NCBI RefSeq assembly: GCF_014698145.1
Contig: NZ_JACJSM010000020.1
Span: 37,348-101,347, forward strand
Source of the DNA: Oscillatoria sp. FACHB-1406
GTDB lineage: Bacteria > Cyanobacteriota > Cyanobacteriia > Cyanobacteriales > Spirulinaceae
Reading direction: 5' to 3'
Length of the DNA: 64,000 nucleotides
Position 1 is the first letter of the stretch. Each line of letters opens with the position of its first letter. The notes beneath the pieces were generated by a model. The model did no database searches, was not told the origin of the DNA, and saw only the letters and a list, made by a program, of their open reading frames with translations. A program made the translations under genes and the position numbers. Below, one piece after another: positions 35,868 to 44,538 of the stretch.

Positions 35868-37304
35868 ATGGGTTGGAAACGTTCGCCTCGAGTCATGAGG
35901 AGCGCAATTGCCGTATTCGCTGCTTTAAGCGCCAATAGTCTTAGTTTTGTTAGCTTTACTCATCCCTTTCAACTTCAACCCGCCTTTGCCCAAGACACCG
36001 ACGAAAAAACCAATATCCGCGTTTACGAAATCGCCAGCCCCGCCGTCGTTTCCATCGAAACCGACGACGCTACGGGCAGCGGCAGTATTATCAGTCCCGA
36101 CGGCTTAGTTTTAACCAATGCCCACGTCGTTGAAGGTGCGTCCGTCGTCACCGTCATTCTCGCCGATAGTCGCCGCTTTCAAGGCGATGTTATCGGTTAC
36201 GGCGATCGCGGTGCAGACTTAGCAATGGTCAAACTGCGCGCTGCGTCAAACTTACCGACGATTCGCTTCGCCCCGCCCAGTTCGGTAAAAGTCGGACAGC
36301 GTACTTTTGCGATCGGCAATCCCTTCGGGCGCTTCCAAGGCACTTTTACCACCGGAATTGTCAGCCGCATCGATCGCGAAAAAGGCTTAATCCAAACCGA
36401 CGCAGCGATTAACCCCGGAAACTCCGGCGGGCCGCTGTTAAACTCCCAAGGCGAGTTAATCGGCGTAAATACAGCCATTTATACCCGCAACGATGGCGGT
36501 AATATTGGGATTGGGTTCGCGATCGCCACCGAACAAGTCCAACCCTTCATCGTCGCCGTTCGGGAAGGACGCGCCTCTACCAACAGCCAGCGGCGACAGT
36601 CCCCCGTCAACGCCAACGGCGCTTCCCAAACGATTACCCTGAACGGCACTCCAATTCAAGGCAGCCTGACTCAAGGTGATAATGTCTTAAGCAGCGACGA
36701 TACTTTCTTTGATATTTACTCCTTCGCCGGTAAAGCCGGACAAAGCGTTGATATCGCCATGACGAGTACCCAAGTCGATGCTTACTTACTCCTAGTTGGG
36801 CCCGATGGCGAAGAAATCGCGCAGGATGACGATAGCGGTGGCGGGAGTAATGCACGTATTGTTGCCACGCTGCCCGAGGATGGGATGTATGCGATCGTTG
36901 CGAATACTTACGAAAGTCAGGAAACGGGAAGTTACCAACTGCAAGCGCGTGCAGTCGGCAATGGGGGGAATGCCAGCGCCGGTGGTGCGACGTTGCTGCG
37001 GGAAGAAGGAATTTTAGGGCCGGGTGCGTCGGTTTTGCCCGCCGATGGTAGCTTGTACCAAGAATATCCCTTTTCCGGTCGCGCCGGACAATCCATAACG
37101 CTTGCCCTAGAAAGTCCGGATTTCGATACCTATCTTCTCCTCCTAGCGCCGGACGGTCGCAAAATTGCCGAAAACGATGATATTAGCGACAACGATAGCA
37201 ACTCCTTACTCAATGTGACGCTACCCGCAACGGGACAATATCGCGTTATTGTTAATTCCTACGATAGTTCGGGACGGGGGCGCTATTTATTAACGGTGCG
37301 ATAA
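35868..37304 (+). CDS. Exported trypsin-like serine protease with two PPC domains
   Basis: 478 residues. Signal peptide of about 42 residues ending AFA-QD. The S1C/HtrA-like catalytic domain has H86 (VLTNAHVVEG), D117 (GDRGADLAMVKL) and S186 (INPGNSGGPLLNSQG). In place of the PDZ domain of HhoA/HtrA are two tandem pre-peptidase C-terminal (PPC) domains (about 250-360 and 370-478), each with a 'FDIYSFAGKAGQS' or 'YQEYPFSGRAGQS' start and a DxYLLLxxPDG core. PPC domains usually assist secretion or binding. Acts in the periplasm or outside. It stands alone between a repeat array and a convergent PEP-CTERM gene. Confidence 0.92.
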   Translation: MGWKRSPRVMRSAIAVFAALSANSLSFVSFTHPFQLQPAFAQDTDEKTNIRVYEIASPAVVSIETDDATGSGSIISPDGLVLTNAHVVEGASVVTVILADSRRFQGDVIGYGDRGADLAMVKLRAASNLPTIRFAPPSSVKVGQRTFAIGNPFGRFQGTFTTGIVSRIDREKGLIQTDAAINPGNSGGPLLNSQGELIGVNTAIYTRNDGGNIGIGFAIATEQVQPFIVAVREGRASTNSQRRQSPVNANGASQTITLNGTPIQGSLTQGDNVLSSDDTFFDIYSFAGKAGQSVDIAMTSTQVDAYLLLVGPDGEEIAQDDDSGGGSNARIVATLPEDGMYAIVANTYESQETGSYQLQARAVGNGGNASAGGATLLREEGILGPGASVLPADGSLYQEYPFSGRAGQSITLALESPDFDTYLLLLAPDGRKIAENDDISDNDSNSLLNVTLPATGQYRVIVNSYDSSGRGRYLLTVR

Positions 37305-37352
37305 AGCGTTTCCAAAAACCTAGTTTCTTGATTGAGAAACCGGGATGCAGTA

Positions 37353-37374
37353 GGGGCGAATGGCCATTCGCCCC
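37353..37374. repeat. Perfect GC-rich palindrome between convergent genes
   Basis: Arms GGGGCGAATGG and CCATTCGCCCC join without a loop spacer. It lies between two stop codons and could act as a two-way terminator, although there is no T-tract. It belongs to a cyanobacterial GTAGGGGC-type repeat family. Confidence 0.65.
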
Positions 37375-37382
37375 CACATCAA

Positions 37383-38126
37383 TTAATCCCTGACCTTTGA
37401 CTTGCGGCGCGTTCCGTAGCCCGCCCCCAAAGCACCCAACGCCAACAAACTCATAACAGAAGCCGGTTCGGGAACGTCTTTAGGAGGAACAACTTTCGTC
37501 ATGCGAGCGAACAGCGAAGTTGAGTTCGTGCCGCCTTCTTGGGAAATAAATTCATTCGTTCCCGCTGCGTCGATCGCGTCTGCAAACTTAACCAACTCTA
37601 ACGTATATTGATTCCCTAAATATTCAAACGCTTCTGAAGGCAGAACGTTCGGGAAGCTAATAATATCGTCACAAGGAACCGCATCCCCAGGACATTGAGA
37701 GGCACTATTAGGCGTTTCGTTAACCCCAAAGGTGAAGTTAAAGATTTTACTCAATCCGCCGGGATTTGTGAAATTTAAAGTAACACCGAGATCGACACCA
37801 GTGACTGCCGTACCCGTGGTTGGATTGTTGAAATGACGCAAATCTCCAACTTTAAAAAGTTGACCGATATTAAAACTGCTCGCTCCTACTCCAGTAAATC
37901 CCAGTCCGCTGTTTTCATTATTGACGGGCGTTCCCCAGCGAACTTGGTTTTCACTGCCGACTAATTGGTTGAGCGTAATATTCGAGCCACCAATAACATT
38001 GCTCCAAATTCCCGAAGAACCGCTAATACTGAAATCCGCACTTAAAGCTGGTGTTGCAGAGATACCGACAACGGTACTAACTGCGACGACTGATAAAGTG
38101 TTTGTAATTGCAGAGTTGAGTTTCAT
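37383..38126 (-). CDS. PEP-CTERM exported protein
   Basis: 247 residues. Signal peptide (MKLNSAITNTLSVVAVSTVV...ALSA-DF). The central domain has FTGVGASSFNIGQLFKVGDL and a LRHFNNPTTGTAVTGVDLGV segment, similar to the 'choice-of-anchor' domains of surface proteins; choice-of-anchor K is my best guess. The C-terminus VPEPASVMSLLALGALGAGY with basic tail GTRRKSKVRD is a PEP-CTERM signal for exosortase-type processing. Together with the protein at 4231-5610 the window holds two such substrates and no exosortase. Two Cys residues (SQCPGDAVPC) may form a disulphide. Confidence 0.85.
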   Translation of the reverse strand: MKLNSAITNTLSVVAVSTVVGISATPALSADFSISGSSGIWSNVIGGSNITLNQLVGSENQVRWGTPVNNENSGLGFTGVGASSFNIGQLFKVGDLRHFNNPTTGTAVTGVDLGVTLNFTNPGGLSKIFNFTFGVNETPNSASQCPGDAVPCDDIISFPNVLPSEAFEYLGNQYTLELVKFADAIDAAGTNEFISQEGGTNSTSLFARMTKVVPPKDVPEPASVMSLLALGALGAGYGTRRKSKVRD

Positions 38127-38574
38127 GACTAGACCTACTTACGACTTGTAAGGACTGTGTTCGATAAATTGGCTTGGAGTCGCTGAAACGGTTGTAAATG
38201 CAATTGATGTAATTGCAAGCATCAAGGTTGATGCGCGTAGAAACTAAACACGATATTAAGATCGTTAAATAAACTGTCTTCGTTTCAGGACTCGAATCGT
38301 TAAGAATTCCTGACTTAATACTCTCAGTAAAGCAAATGCTTTGAAGAATCGGTAGACTCTCGGATAGTCTTCATGGAATCTTCACATAATCTTTACAGAT
38401 GCTTCATTTCAATCCGGGTTTTGTGAAGAAGCGGTAAAGAACGGAGACGGTTTTGCTGGGGGGACGCGCCCTTAACCTTGGATGATTGCAGCAAAATCCG
38501 GCGGTGCGATCGGAAAATGGGAAGTCTGTTGCTTAAGATATGTAATGAGGTATCCGTCCGCGCGATCGCAACCC
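38127..38574. other. Divergent intergenic region
   Basis: 448 bp between the PEP-CTERM gene and the PBP gene. It should hold both promoters. It contains HIP1-like sites near 38565 and short direct repeats (CTTCATGGAATCTTCACATAATCTTTAC), but no motif that can be named. Confidence 0.4.
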
Positions 38575-40806
38575 ATGAGCAACAAACCGCCTAAAACCCA
38601 AGTCAGTCAAGTTTTCACCCAAGCCGTCCAAACCATTCAGGCAAAACTGAACTCGGCTTTAGCCCTCAAACCCGGGGCTAGGGTTCCCGAACTCTGGGTG
38701 CAACAAGCGGACGCTTCCAAAGCCGAAATTTTTCCCCTCGTCGGCGACTACTATAAATTGGGTCGCAGTTCCAAAAATAACGACATTGTGGTTCGCAACC
38801 CCGTCGTCAGTCAAACCCATCTCGCCCTCAAGCGCGACTTAAAAAATCAAAAGCACTTCATCCTCTACGATGAAAACTCCACCAACGGCGTATATATCGG
38901 GCGACGCAAGATTCAAACCCTAGAACTACGCCACGGCGATATCTTAACCCTCGGCCCGCCGGAACTCGCGGCAGGAGTGCGCCTCCAGTTCCACAACCCA
39001 CCGCCGGTACTGGTTCAAGGGTTGCGCTACGGACTGTACGGCATTGGCGGACTGACGGGACTGGTGCTAGTGGCGATTGGCTTGGAATGGACGAAATTTT
39101 CAGTCAATCCCCTCCCCATTGGCGTACAGGGGCCCGTCGCCGTTTACGCGCGCGACGGAGAAACACCCTTGCGCGCCCTTCGCAACGAATCGCACCGGGA
39201 ACTGAAAACGCTGAGGAATTTTTCGCCTTTTCTACCCAAGGCGGTGATGGCTTCGGAAGATAGTCGTTTTTACTGGCATTTTGGAGTCGATCCTTGGGGG
39301 ACATTGCGGGCAATTGTCACCAACGTGCGCGCCGGGGGAATTCGTCAGGGGGGCAGTACGATTACGCAGCAGTTGGCGCGCAGTTTGTATCCAGATTTTG
39401 TCGGGCGCTCGAATACTGGCAGTCGAAAGCTTCGCGAGGCGGTGGTTTCGCTGAAGTTGGAAGCGTTTTATAGTAAAGACGAACTGCTGAAAAATTATTT
39501 AAACCGCGTTTATTTGGGCGTGGGTAGTTATGGGTTTGAGGATGCGGCGCGCTTCTATTTCGATAAGTCGGCGGCGGATTTGACGCTTTCGGAGGCGGCG
39601 ACGTTAGTGGCAATTTTACCGGCTCCCAATACTTATAACCCCGTGCAGAATTATAAGACGGCGGTGCAGTTGCGCGATCGCGTTATTTCTCGCATGGTAC
39701 AACTGGGCTATGTTAGCACGGACGAAGGGAACCGGGCGCGGCGATCGCGCATCGAAGTCAGTCCCAAAGCCCGGGAAGCCCTCTCTAATACCATCGCCCC
39801 CTACTACTACAGCCACGTTTTCACCGAACTCGAGCGCCTCTTGGGGGAGAGTTTAGCCCGGGAAGGCAATTTCATTGTTGAAACCGGGCTGGATATCGCC
39901 AAGCAAAAACAAGCTGAAACCGCCCTGCGTAATGGCATTAACCGAGATGGTGGCGGCGCAAACTTCAGTCAAGGCGCGATTGTCACCCTCGATGGCAGCA
40001 CGGGGGAAGTTTTAGCAATGGTGGGGGGAAAAAGCTACGCAGAAAGCCAGTTCAACCGCGCCGTACAAGCCCAACGGCAGCCCGGATCGACGTTTAAGGC
40101 TTTCGACTACGCCGCCGCCCTCGAGCAGGGGATTTCGCCGGGAAAGACCTATTCCTGCGCCCCTTTGCGTCCGTATCGGGGGTGCGAGCGTAGCAGCGGT
40201 AGTATCGATATGTATCGCGGTTTTGCCCAATCGGAAAACGTGGTAGCGATTCGCGTCGCCCAGGATGCGGGGTTGGAGAATGTGATTCAAGTGGCGCAGA
40301 AGTTGGGCATTCGTTCTAAGTTGCGCAATACTTTAGGACTGGCGATTGGCGAGAGTGAAGTCAACCCCCTGGAAATTACGGGGTCGTATGCCGCGATCGC
40401 AAACAATGGTGTATGGAATCGCCCCCACACAATTAAACGCATTCTCGACAGTGGCGACTGTTCCGATCCGAAAAATCCGCAGTCCTGCCGTGCAATTTAT
40501 ACTTTCGAGCAAGATGCGGAGTCCAATCGTCAAGCCATCTCCCCGGGGACGGCGAATACGATGACGACGTTGATGCGAGGCGTGGTACAGGGGGGAACGG
40601 GAAGTCGCGCGGCGATCGGAGTCGATGCGGTGGGGAAGACGGGAACGACGGATAAAGGGGTGGATCTTTGGTTTATCGGTTTCGTTCCGTCTCAGGATCT
40701 TGTAACCGGCGTATGGTTGGGTAATGACGATAATACGGCCACTAATGGCAGCAGCGGCAACGCGGCTACCATTTGGGCCGATTATATGCGCAAGATTACG
40801 CAGTAG
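38575..40806 (+). CDS. Class A penicillin-binding protein (PBP1A type) with N-terminal FHA domain
   Basis: 743 residues from the ATG at 38575. FHA domain (about 55-130: YKLGRSSKNNDIVVRNPVVS, then DENSTNGVYIGRRKI), which binds phosphothreonine. One membrane segment (about 150-172). Glycosyltransferase 51 domain: ASEDSRFYWHFGVDPWGTLR, IRQGGSTITQQLARSLYPDF, LKNYLNRVYLG. Transpeptidase: SxxK as PGSTFKAFDYA, SxN as SEN, KTG as VGKTGTTDKG. It polymerises and crosslinks peptidoglycan. The FHA domain suggests control by Ser/Thr phosphorylation, possibly by a kinase such as that at 1107-2690 (inference). An upstream ATG at 38545 would add only ten residues. Confidence 0.94.
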   Translation: MSNKPPKTQVSQVFTQAVQTIQAKLNSALALKPGARVPELWVQQADASKAEIFPLVGDYYKLGRSSKNNDIVVRNPVVSQTHLALKRDLKNQKHFILYDENSTNGVYIGRRKIQTLELRHGDILTLGPPELAAGVRLQFHNPPPVLVQGLRYGLYGIGGLTGLVLVAIGLEWTKFSVNPLPIGVQGPVAVYARDGETPLRALRNESHRELKTLRNFSPFLPKAVMASEDSRFYWHFGVDPWGTLRAIVTNVRAGGIRQGGSTITQQLARSLYPDFVGRSNTGSRKLREAVVSLKLEAFYSKDELLKNYLNRVYLGVGSYGFEDAARFYFDKSAADLTLSEAATLVAILPAPNTYNPVQNYKTAVQLRDRVISRMVQLGYVSTDEGNRARRSRIEVSPKAREALSNTIAPYYYSHVFTELERLLGESLAREGNFIVETGLDIAKQKQAETALRNGINRDGGGANFSQGAIVTLDGSTGEVLAMVGGKSYAESQFNRAVQAQRQPGSTFKAFDYAAALEQGISPGKTYSCAPLRPYRGCERSSGSIDMYRGFAQSENVVAIRVAQDAGLENVIQVAQKLGIRSKLRNTLGLAIGESEVNPLEITGSYAAIANNGVWNRPHTIKRILDSGDCSDPKNPQSCRAIYTFEQDAESNRQAISPGTANTMTTLMRGVVQGGTGSRAAIGVDAVGKTGTTDKGVDLWFIGFVPSQDLVTGVWLGNDDNTATNGSSGNAATIWADYMRKITQ

Positions 40807-40921
40807 GGGTTTATATTCCCGAGCGGGATTAGGGTGAGTTGCAACTTTGAGAATTCCTGGGAGTTGGCGAAGCTTTGTTGCTTCAATCTCCTATTTGGAT
40901 TCAGATTAGTTGCAACCGAAG

Positions 40922-41395
40922 TTTTTGTTTAATTAGGTTTCTCCAGCGAGTGGAGAACCCTGCTAAGGCTGACCCCATCGATGATGCGGTCACGTTTCCA
41001 TTCAATAGGTTTCTCCAACGAGTGGAGAACATGGCACGGTTCCGCCCGATGTCCAGCAAGGTGTCGACGAGTTTCCATTCAATTGGTTTCTCCAGCGAGT
41101 GGAGAACTTTCAATCTGCTTTAAAGTCTCTAAAATACAAAGAGTTTCCATTCAATAGGTTTCTCCAGCGAGTGGAGAACGGGGAAAACTTATTATTTAAT
41201 ACCCAAGCTACTCGTTTCCATTCAATAGGTTTCTCCAGCGAGTGGAGAACACATAATATCTCATTAATTCATAGATTTTATCTACAGTTTCCATTCAATA
41301 GGTTTCTCCAGCGAGTGGAGAACTCGAACATCTCGAATGCGGCGATTATTGGGATTGGGTTTCCATTCAATAGGTTTCTCCAGCGAGTGGAGAAC
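40922..41395 (-). CRISPR. CRISPR array, 7 repeats of 37 bp and 6 spacers, no cas genes nearby
   Basis: Repeats on the plus strand start GTTTCCATTCAATAGG and end CGAGTGGAGAAC. Positions: 40922-40958 (degenerate 5' half), 40994-41030 (one change), 41071-41107 (one change), 41143-41179, 41214-41250, 41287-41323 and 41359-41395 (the last four identical). Spacers are 35, 40, 35, 34, 36 and 35 bp, all different. Read on the minus strand the repeat ends ATTGAATGGAAAC and has a TTCTCCA-CTCGC-TGGAGAA hairpin, so transcription from the high-coordinate side is likely. The decayed repeat at 40922 would then be the old, leader-distal end. No cas gene lies in the window. Confidence 0.97.
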
Positions 41396-41480
41396 TGCCG
41401 GCTCCAGAACCCTTGCTGCGTTTGCTTTTCAAGGGTCGATTTCGCCGATCGCCTCAAAAATATCATTTCAGCCTCTGGCT
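41396..41480 (-). promoter_or_regulatory. Probable CRISPR leader
   Basis: Sequence adjoining the youngest repeat. It holds an inverted repeat ACCCTTG (41409-41415) and CAAGGGT (41430-41436) and becomes A/T-rich further out. Assigned by position and array polarity only. Confidence 0.55.
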
Positions 41481-41636
41481 TGTCAATAATTCACCCCCCA
41501 AAATCGCCTCAAACCCTTACCCAGAGCCACGGTGCGGATCGGCATCAACGATAAAACGCTTGAAACACAGACTAGGACTCGCATACAGCCTCAATTTTCC
41601 CACTTCCCGTTTCTACACCACCCGATCCGCACCCCA

Positions 41637-41680
41637 GTTGGGTGACGAGGTGACGGGGTGACGGGGTGACGAGGGGACAC
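41637..41680. repeat. GTGACGGG short tandem repeats
   Basis: Five or so consecutive GTGACGAG/GTGACGGG units. A related stretch occurs near 50131. Confidence 0.75.
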
Positions 41681-41767
41681 CGGATAAAAATCTTACCCCC
41701 AGTTTTAACCTTGTCAAAGTCGTGCTAATTGGTGTCAACTTAAGCTTAATCCCCCTCTCACCTAGCC

Positions 41768-41886
41768 GCCTTGGGTTCAAACCCAAGGCTAATAACTTAA
41801 GTCATCTAAAGATGACTCGGAAATTCAGATGTCTCCAACCCGTTTCAACGGGTTTCAGCTATTAGCCAGGAACTTAAGTTCCTGGC
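41768..41886. repeat. Cluster of four perfect palindromes
   Basis: 41768-41789 has arms GCCTTGGGTT/AACCCAAGGC. 41800-41817 has AGTCATC/GATGACT. 41837-41854 has AACCCG/CGGGTT. 41865-41886 has GCCAGGAACTT/AAGTTCCTGGC. They lie within 120 bp, between the CRISPR leader side and the rtcB stop codon. This looks like a compound dispersed element; a role as transcription terminator for rtcB is also possible. Confidence 0.8.
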
Positions 41887-41925
41887 GGGCTAAGTCTTTC
41901 ACTACCATTTTCTAACCCAATTAGG

Positions 41926-43107
41926 CTACCCCTTAACGCACACGACTTGCTTCAAAGTTGCCACAACTTCGACTAAATCCGATTGCTGCTGCATTACTTC
42001 ATCAATTGACTTATAAGCGCCGGGAATTTCATCGATAATGCCGTAATCTTTACGACATTCTACGCCGTTGGTTTGTTCGAGCAAATCGTCTAAAGTAAAC
42101 TCTCGTTTCGCTTTAGCGCGAGACATTTTTCGTCCCGCTCCGTGGCTGCACGAACAGTAACTTTCTAAGTTACCTTTCCCTTTAACGATGTAAGATTTCG
42201 TTCCCATCGAGCCGGGAATAATGCCGTAATCATTTTCCTGCGCTCGCACTGCGCCTTTGCGCGTCACGTAGACATCTTCGCCGAAATGCACTTCTTTTTC
42301 GGCGTAGTTGTGGTGGCAGTTCACCTCCAGTAAGGGTTTCATTGGTTTGCCGCCCGCCAGGTGTTTTTCAACCACTTTCTGGAAGCGCGCCATCATCACG
42401 TTGCGATTGAAGCGGGCGTAGTCTTGCGCCCATTGCAAATCGTGCCAATAAGCGTGGAAATTGGGCGAAGCGGCGACAAAGTAGGCTAAATCGGGGTCGG
42501 GAAGATAAGTTTGCATCATTTTCGCGAGTTCTTTAGCGGTGCTGATGTGGCACTGGGCGAGGACGTTGCCGATATTGCGCGAACCGGAGTGCAGCATTAA
42601 CCAAACGTTCTCTTCGGTATCGAGGCAAACTTCGATGAAATGGTTTCCGCCGCCGAGGGAACCCATTTGTTTCATGGCTTTGCCTTTTAAGTCTTGTACG
42701 CCGCGATGCAGTTCTTTGAAGTCCGCCCACCCTTGCCAGTTACCGGCTTTTTTTTCAACTTCTTTGTTTTCGTTGAAACCGACGGGAATAACTGCCTCGA
42801 GATCGAGACGAATTTTTTTCAGTTTGTCGTCGAGTTTTTGGGCGTTATAAGGCGTTTTTACTGCCATCATGCCGCAACCGATATCGACTCCAACCGCAGC
42901 CGGAATTAAGGCATCTTTCGTGGCAACGACGGAACCGACAAGCGCCCCTTTACCGAGGTGTACGTCGGGCATGAGGGCGACGTGCTTGAAGACGAAGGGC
43001 AGAGAGGCGACGTTTTTCGCCATCTGAATTTCTTCGGAACCGAGGGGATGTCCCGCCCAAGAAAGAACGGGTTTGGCAGTAGAAACGGGGAGTTTTTCGT
43101 AAGCCAT
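41926..43107 (-). CDS. rtcB: RNA ligase RtcB
   Basis: 393 residues from the ATG at 43107 (MAYEKLPVSTAKPVLSWAGH). GTP- and Mn-dependent ligase that joins 2',3'-cyclic phosphate or 3'-phosphate ends to 5'-OH ends, in RNA repair and possibly tRNA handling. Motifs: VALMPDVHLGKGALVGSVVA, AAVGVDIGCGMMAV (metal-binding Asp and Cys), GSLGGGNHFIEV, LMLHSGSRNIGN, EVNCHHNYAEKE and CSHGAGRKMSR (His that is guanylylated). The upstream extension to 43203 is unlike the family. No archease or rtcA is next to it. Its position beside the CRISPR array appears accidental. Confidence 0.95.
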   Translation of the reverse strand: MAYEKLPVSTAKPVLSWAGHPLGSEEIQMAKNVASLPFVFKHVALMPDVHLGKGALVGSVVATKDALIPAAVGVDIGCGMMAVKTPYNAQKLDDKLKKIRLDLEAVIPVGFNENKEVEKKAGNWQGWADFKELHRGVQDLKGKAMKQMGSLGGGNHFIEVCLDTEENVWLMLHSGSRNIGNVLAQCHISTAKELAKMMQTYLPDPDLAYFVAASPNFHAYWHDLQWAQDYARFNRNVMMARFQKVVEKHLAGGKPMKPLLEVNCHHNYAEKEVHFGEDVYVTRKGAVRAQENDYGIIPGSMGTKSYIVKGKGNLESYCSCSHGAGRKMSRAKAKREFTLDDLLEQTNGVECRKDYGIIDEIPGAYKSIDEVMQQQSDLVEVVATLKQVVCVKG

Positions 43108-43463
43108 GATTTTAGCGGAGGGTTTATGGGCAGGATGCGAAGAATTTGTTTTAGTGTAGCATGACTGAATTATAATTGTAAACTCAAAACTCGGTTTCTT
43201 CAATAAACTGGGTTTTGAGGGTTTAAGCGTTGAAAGCTAAAATTAGGTCTCAAACGGGCAATAATTTTGGAGATGAGGGTAGAGACGTTAAATTTAACGC
43301 CTCTACGTTGATGTTTGTTGTGGCTTATAATAAAGATGTCGCTTTTTAAGCACCTAAGCAAATTTATTTACACATCACTCTACGCCAGAACCTTTGTAAA
43401 TCAAGAGTTTCAGCGATCTAGAACAGGTAATTTATTTTGCATAAGTGCTTAAGTTCGTCCTCT
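43108..43463. other. Intergenic region with a GTAGAGACGTTAAA palindrome
   Basis: 356 bp between rtcB (whose promoter it must hold) and the 3' end of lpxD. 43279-43306 has arms GTAGAGACGTTAAA and TTTAACGCCTCTAC with a single wobble. Nothing else is recognised. Confidence 0.55.
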
Positions 43464-44507
43464 TCACTCCCTCGACTTCTCGATTTTTTTGATGGCGCGA
43501 TCGATTTCTGGCAGGCGCAATTGTAGTACAGAAATTTTACTCCAGAGCCGATGCGCGATCGCGGGGAAGCCGGAAACGGTTTGTCCGGGGGGAACATCGC
43601 GCATCACCCCAGATTTTGCCGACGCGATCGCGCCGTCGCCAATGCTAATATCGTTACCAACCCCGGCTTGTCCGGCAAGAATGACGCGATCGCCAATTTT
43701 CGCACGTCCTGCCAATCCAACCTGCGCCGACATCATACACCCCGCTCCGACGCGGCAGCCATGCCCGATTTGCACGAGGTTATCGATTTTGGTATTGCGT
43801 CCGATGCGCGTTTCTCCTACCGGCGGGCGATCGACAGCGCTACCGCAGCCCACTTCTACCCCATCTTCTAATACGGTAATCCCCGACTGCTCCATTTTGA
43901 TCCAACCTTTAGAAGTGGGAACGAACCCGAATCCTTCCGCCCCAATCACGGCGCTGCTTTGAATGATGCAATCGGCTCCGATGCGGGTGCGTTCGTGGAT
44001 GGTGCAGTTAGCATGAAGGAGGGTGCGATCGCCGATTTCCACATCGGGATATATCACAACGTTGGCTAAAATACAAACATCGTTGCCAATCTTAACATTC
44101 GCATCGATAAAAACGCGCGCCCCGATCGCGCAATTCTCGCCAATCATCGCCGTCGGATCGATAATCGCGGTAGGATGAATCCCTGGTTGTGGGCGGTAGG
44201 GCTGATAAAAGAGCTTGACAGCGCTCGCAAAGAGGTATTTAGGATCTGAAGCAGCAATCCAGGGAATTCCGCGCGCGATCGCTGCCTGCTGCAAACGCTC
44301 ATCGCAAGGTAGAATTAACGCACTCGCTCCCGTCGTCTCCAGCATCGCCGCATACTTTCCCCCCTCAATATACGCGATCGTTCCCAAAGTTGCCTCCTCC
44401 ACCGATGCAACCCCCGTAACTTTAGGGTTAAGATCGGGATAAGCAGTGAGGCTAGAGCCTTTCACTGTTGAATCAGACAAATTTTTGACAAGTTCGCTAA
44501 ATTGCAT
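43464..44507 (-). CDS. lpxD: UDP-3-O-acylglucosamine N-acyltransferase (LpxD)
   Basis: 347 residues from the ATG at 44507 (MQFSELVKNLSDSTVKGSSL). Adds the N-linked acyl chain in lipid A synthesis using acyl-ACP. The N-terminal uridine-binding domain is followed by a left-handed beta helix with hexapeptide repeats (IGENCAIGARVFIDANVKIG) and the motif GAEGFGFVPTSKGWIKMEQSG. NLVQIGHGCRVGAGCMMSAQ contains the expected catalytic His. The in-frame extension to 44723 is rejected because it overlaps the divergent terD gene, whose ATG is only 31 bp from this one. No other lpx gene is adjacent. Confidence 0.94.
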   Translation of the reverse strand: MQFSELVKNLSDSTVKGSSLTAYPDLNPKVTGVASVEEATLGTIAYIEGGKYAAMLETTGASALILPCDERLQQAAIARGIPWIAASDPKYLFASAVKLFYQPYRPQPGIHPTAIIDPTAMIGENCAIGARVFIDANVKIGNDVCILANVVIYPDVEIGDRTLLHANCTIHERTRIGADCIIQSSAVIGAEGFGFVPTSKGWIKMEQSGITVLEDGVEVGCGSAVDRPPVGETRIGRNTKIDNLVQIGHGCRVGAGCMMSAQVGLAGRAKIGDRVILAGQAGVGNDISIGDGAIASAKSGVMRDVPPGQTVSGFPAIAHRLWSKISVLQLRLPEIDRAIKKIEKSRE

Positions 44508-44538
44508 TGTCGATATCGATCGCATTAGGTTTGCAACA

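Noticed and set aside
38482..38574. Extra N-terminal residues of the FHA-PBP
   Set aside because: The stretch before 38575 contains a HIP1 site and cysteine-rich residues unlike the family; the ATG at 38575 fits better.
40875..41661. Open reading frames across the CRISPR array on both strands, with repeated FPFNRFLQRVEN-type peptides
   Set aside because: The peptide repeat is only the 37-bp DNA repeat translated; the frames have no start signals and include unrelated spacers.
41926..43107. rtcB as a CRISPR-associated gene
   Set aside because: It lies 530 bp from the array, is in most genomes far from CRISPR loci, and no cas gene accompanies it. The closeness is best taken as chance.
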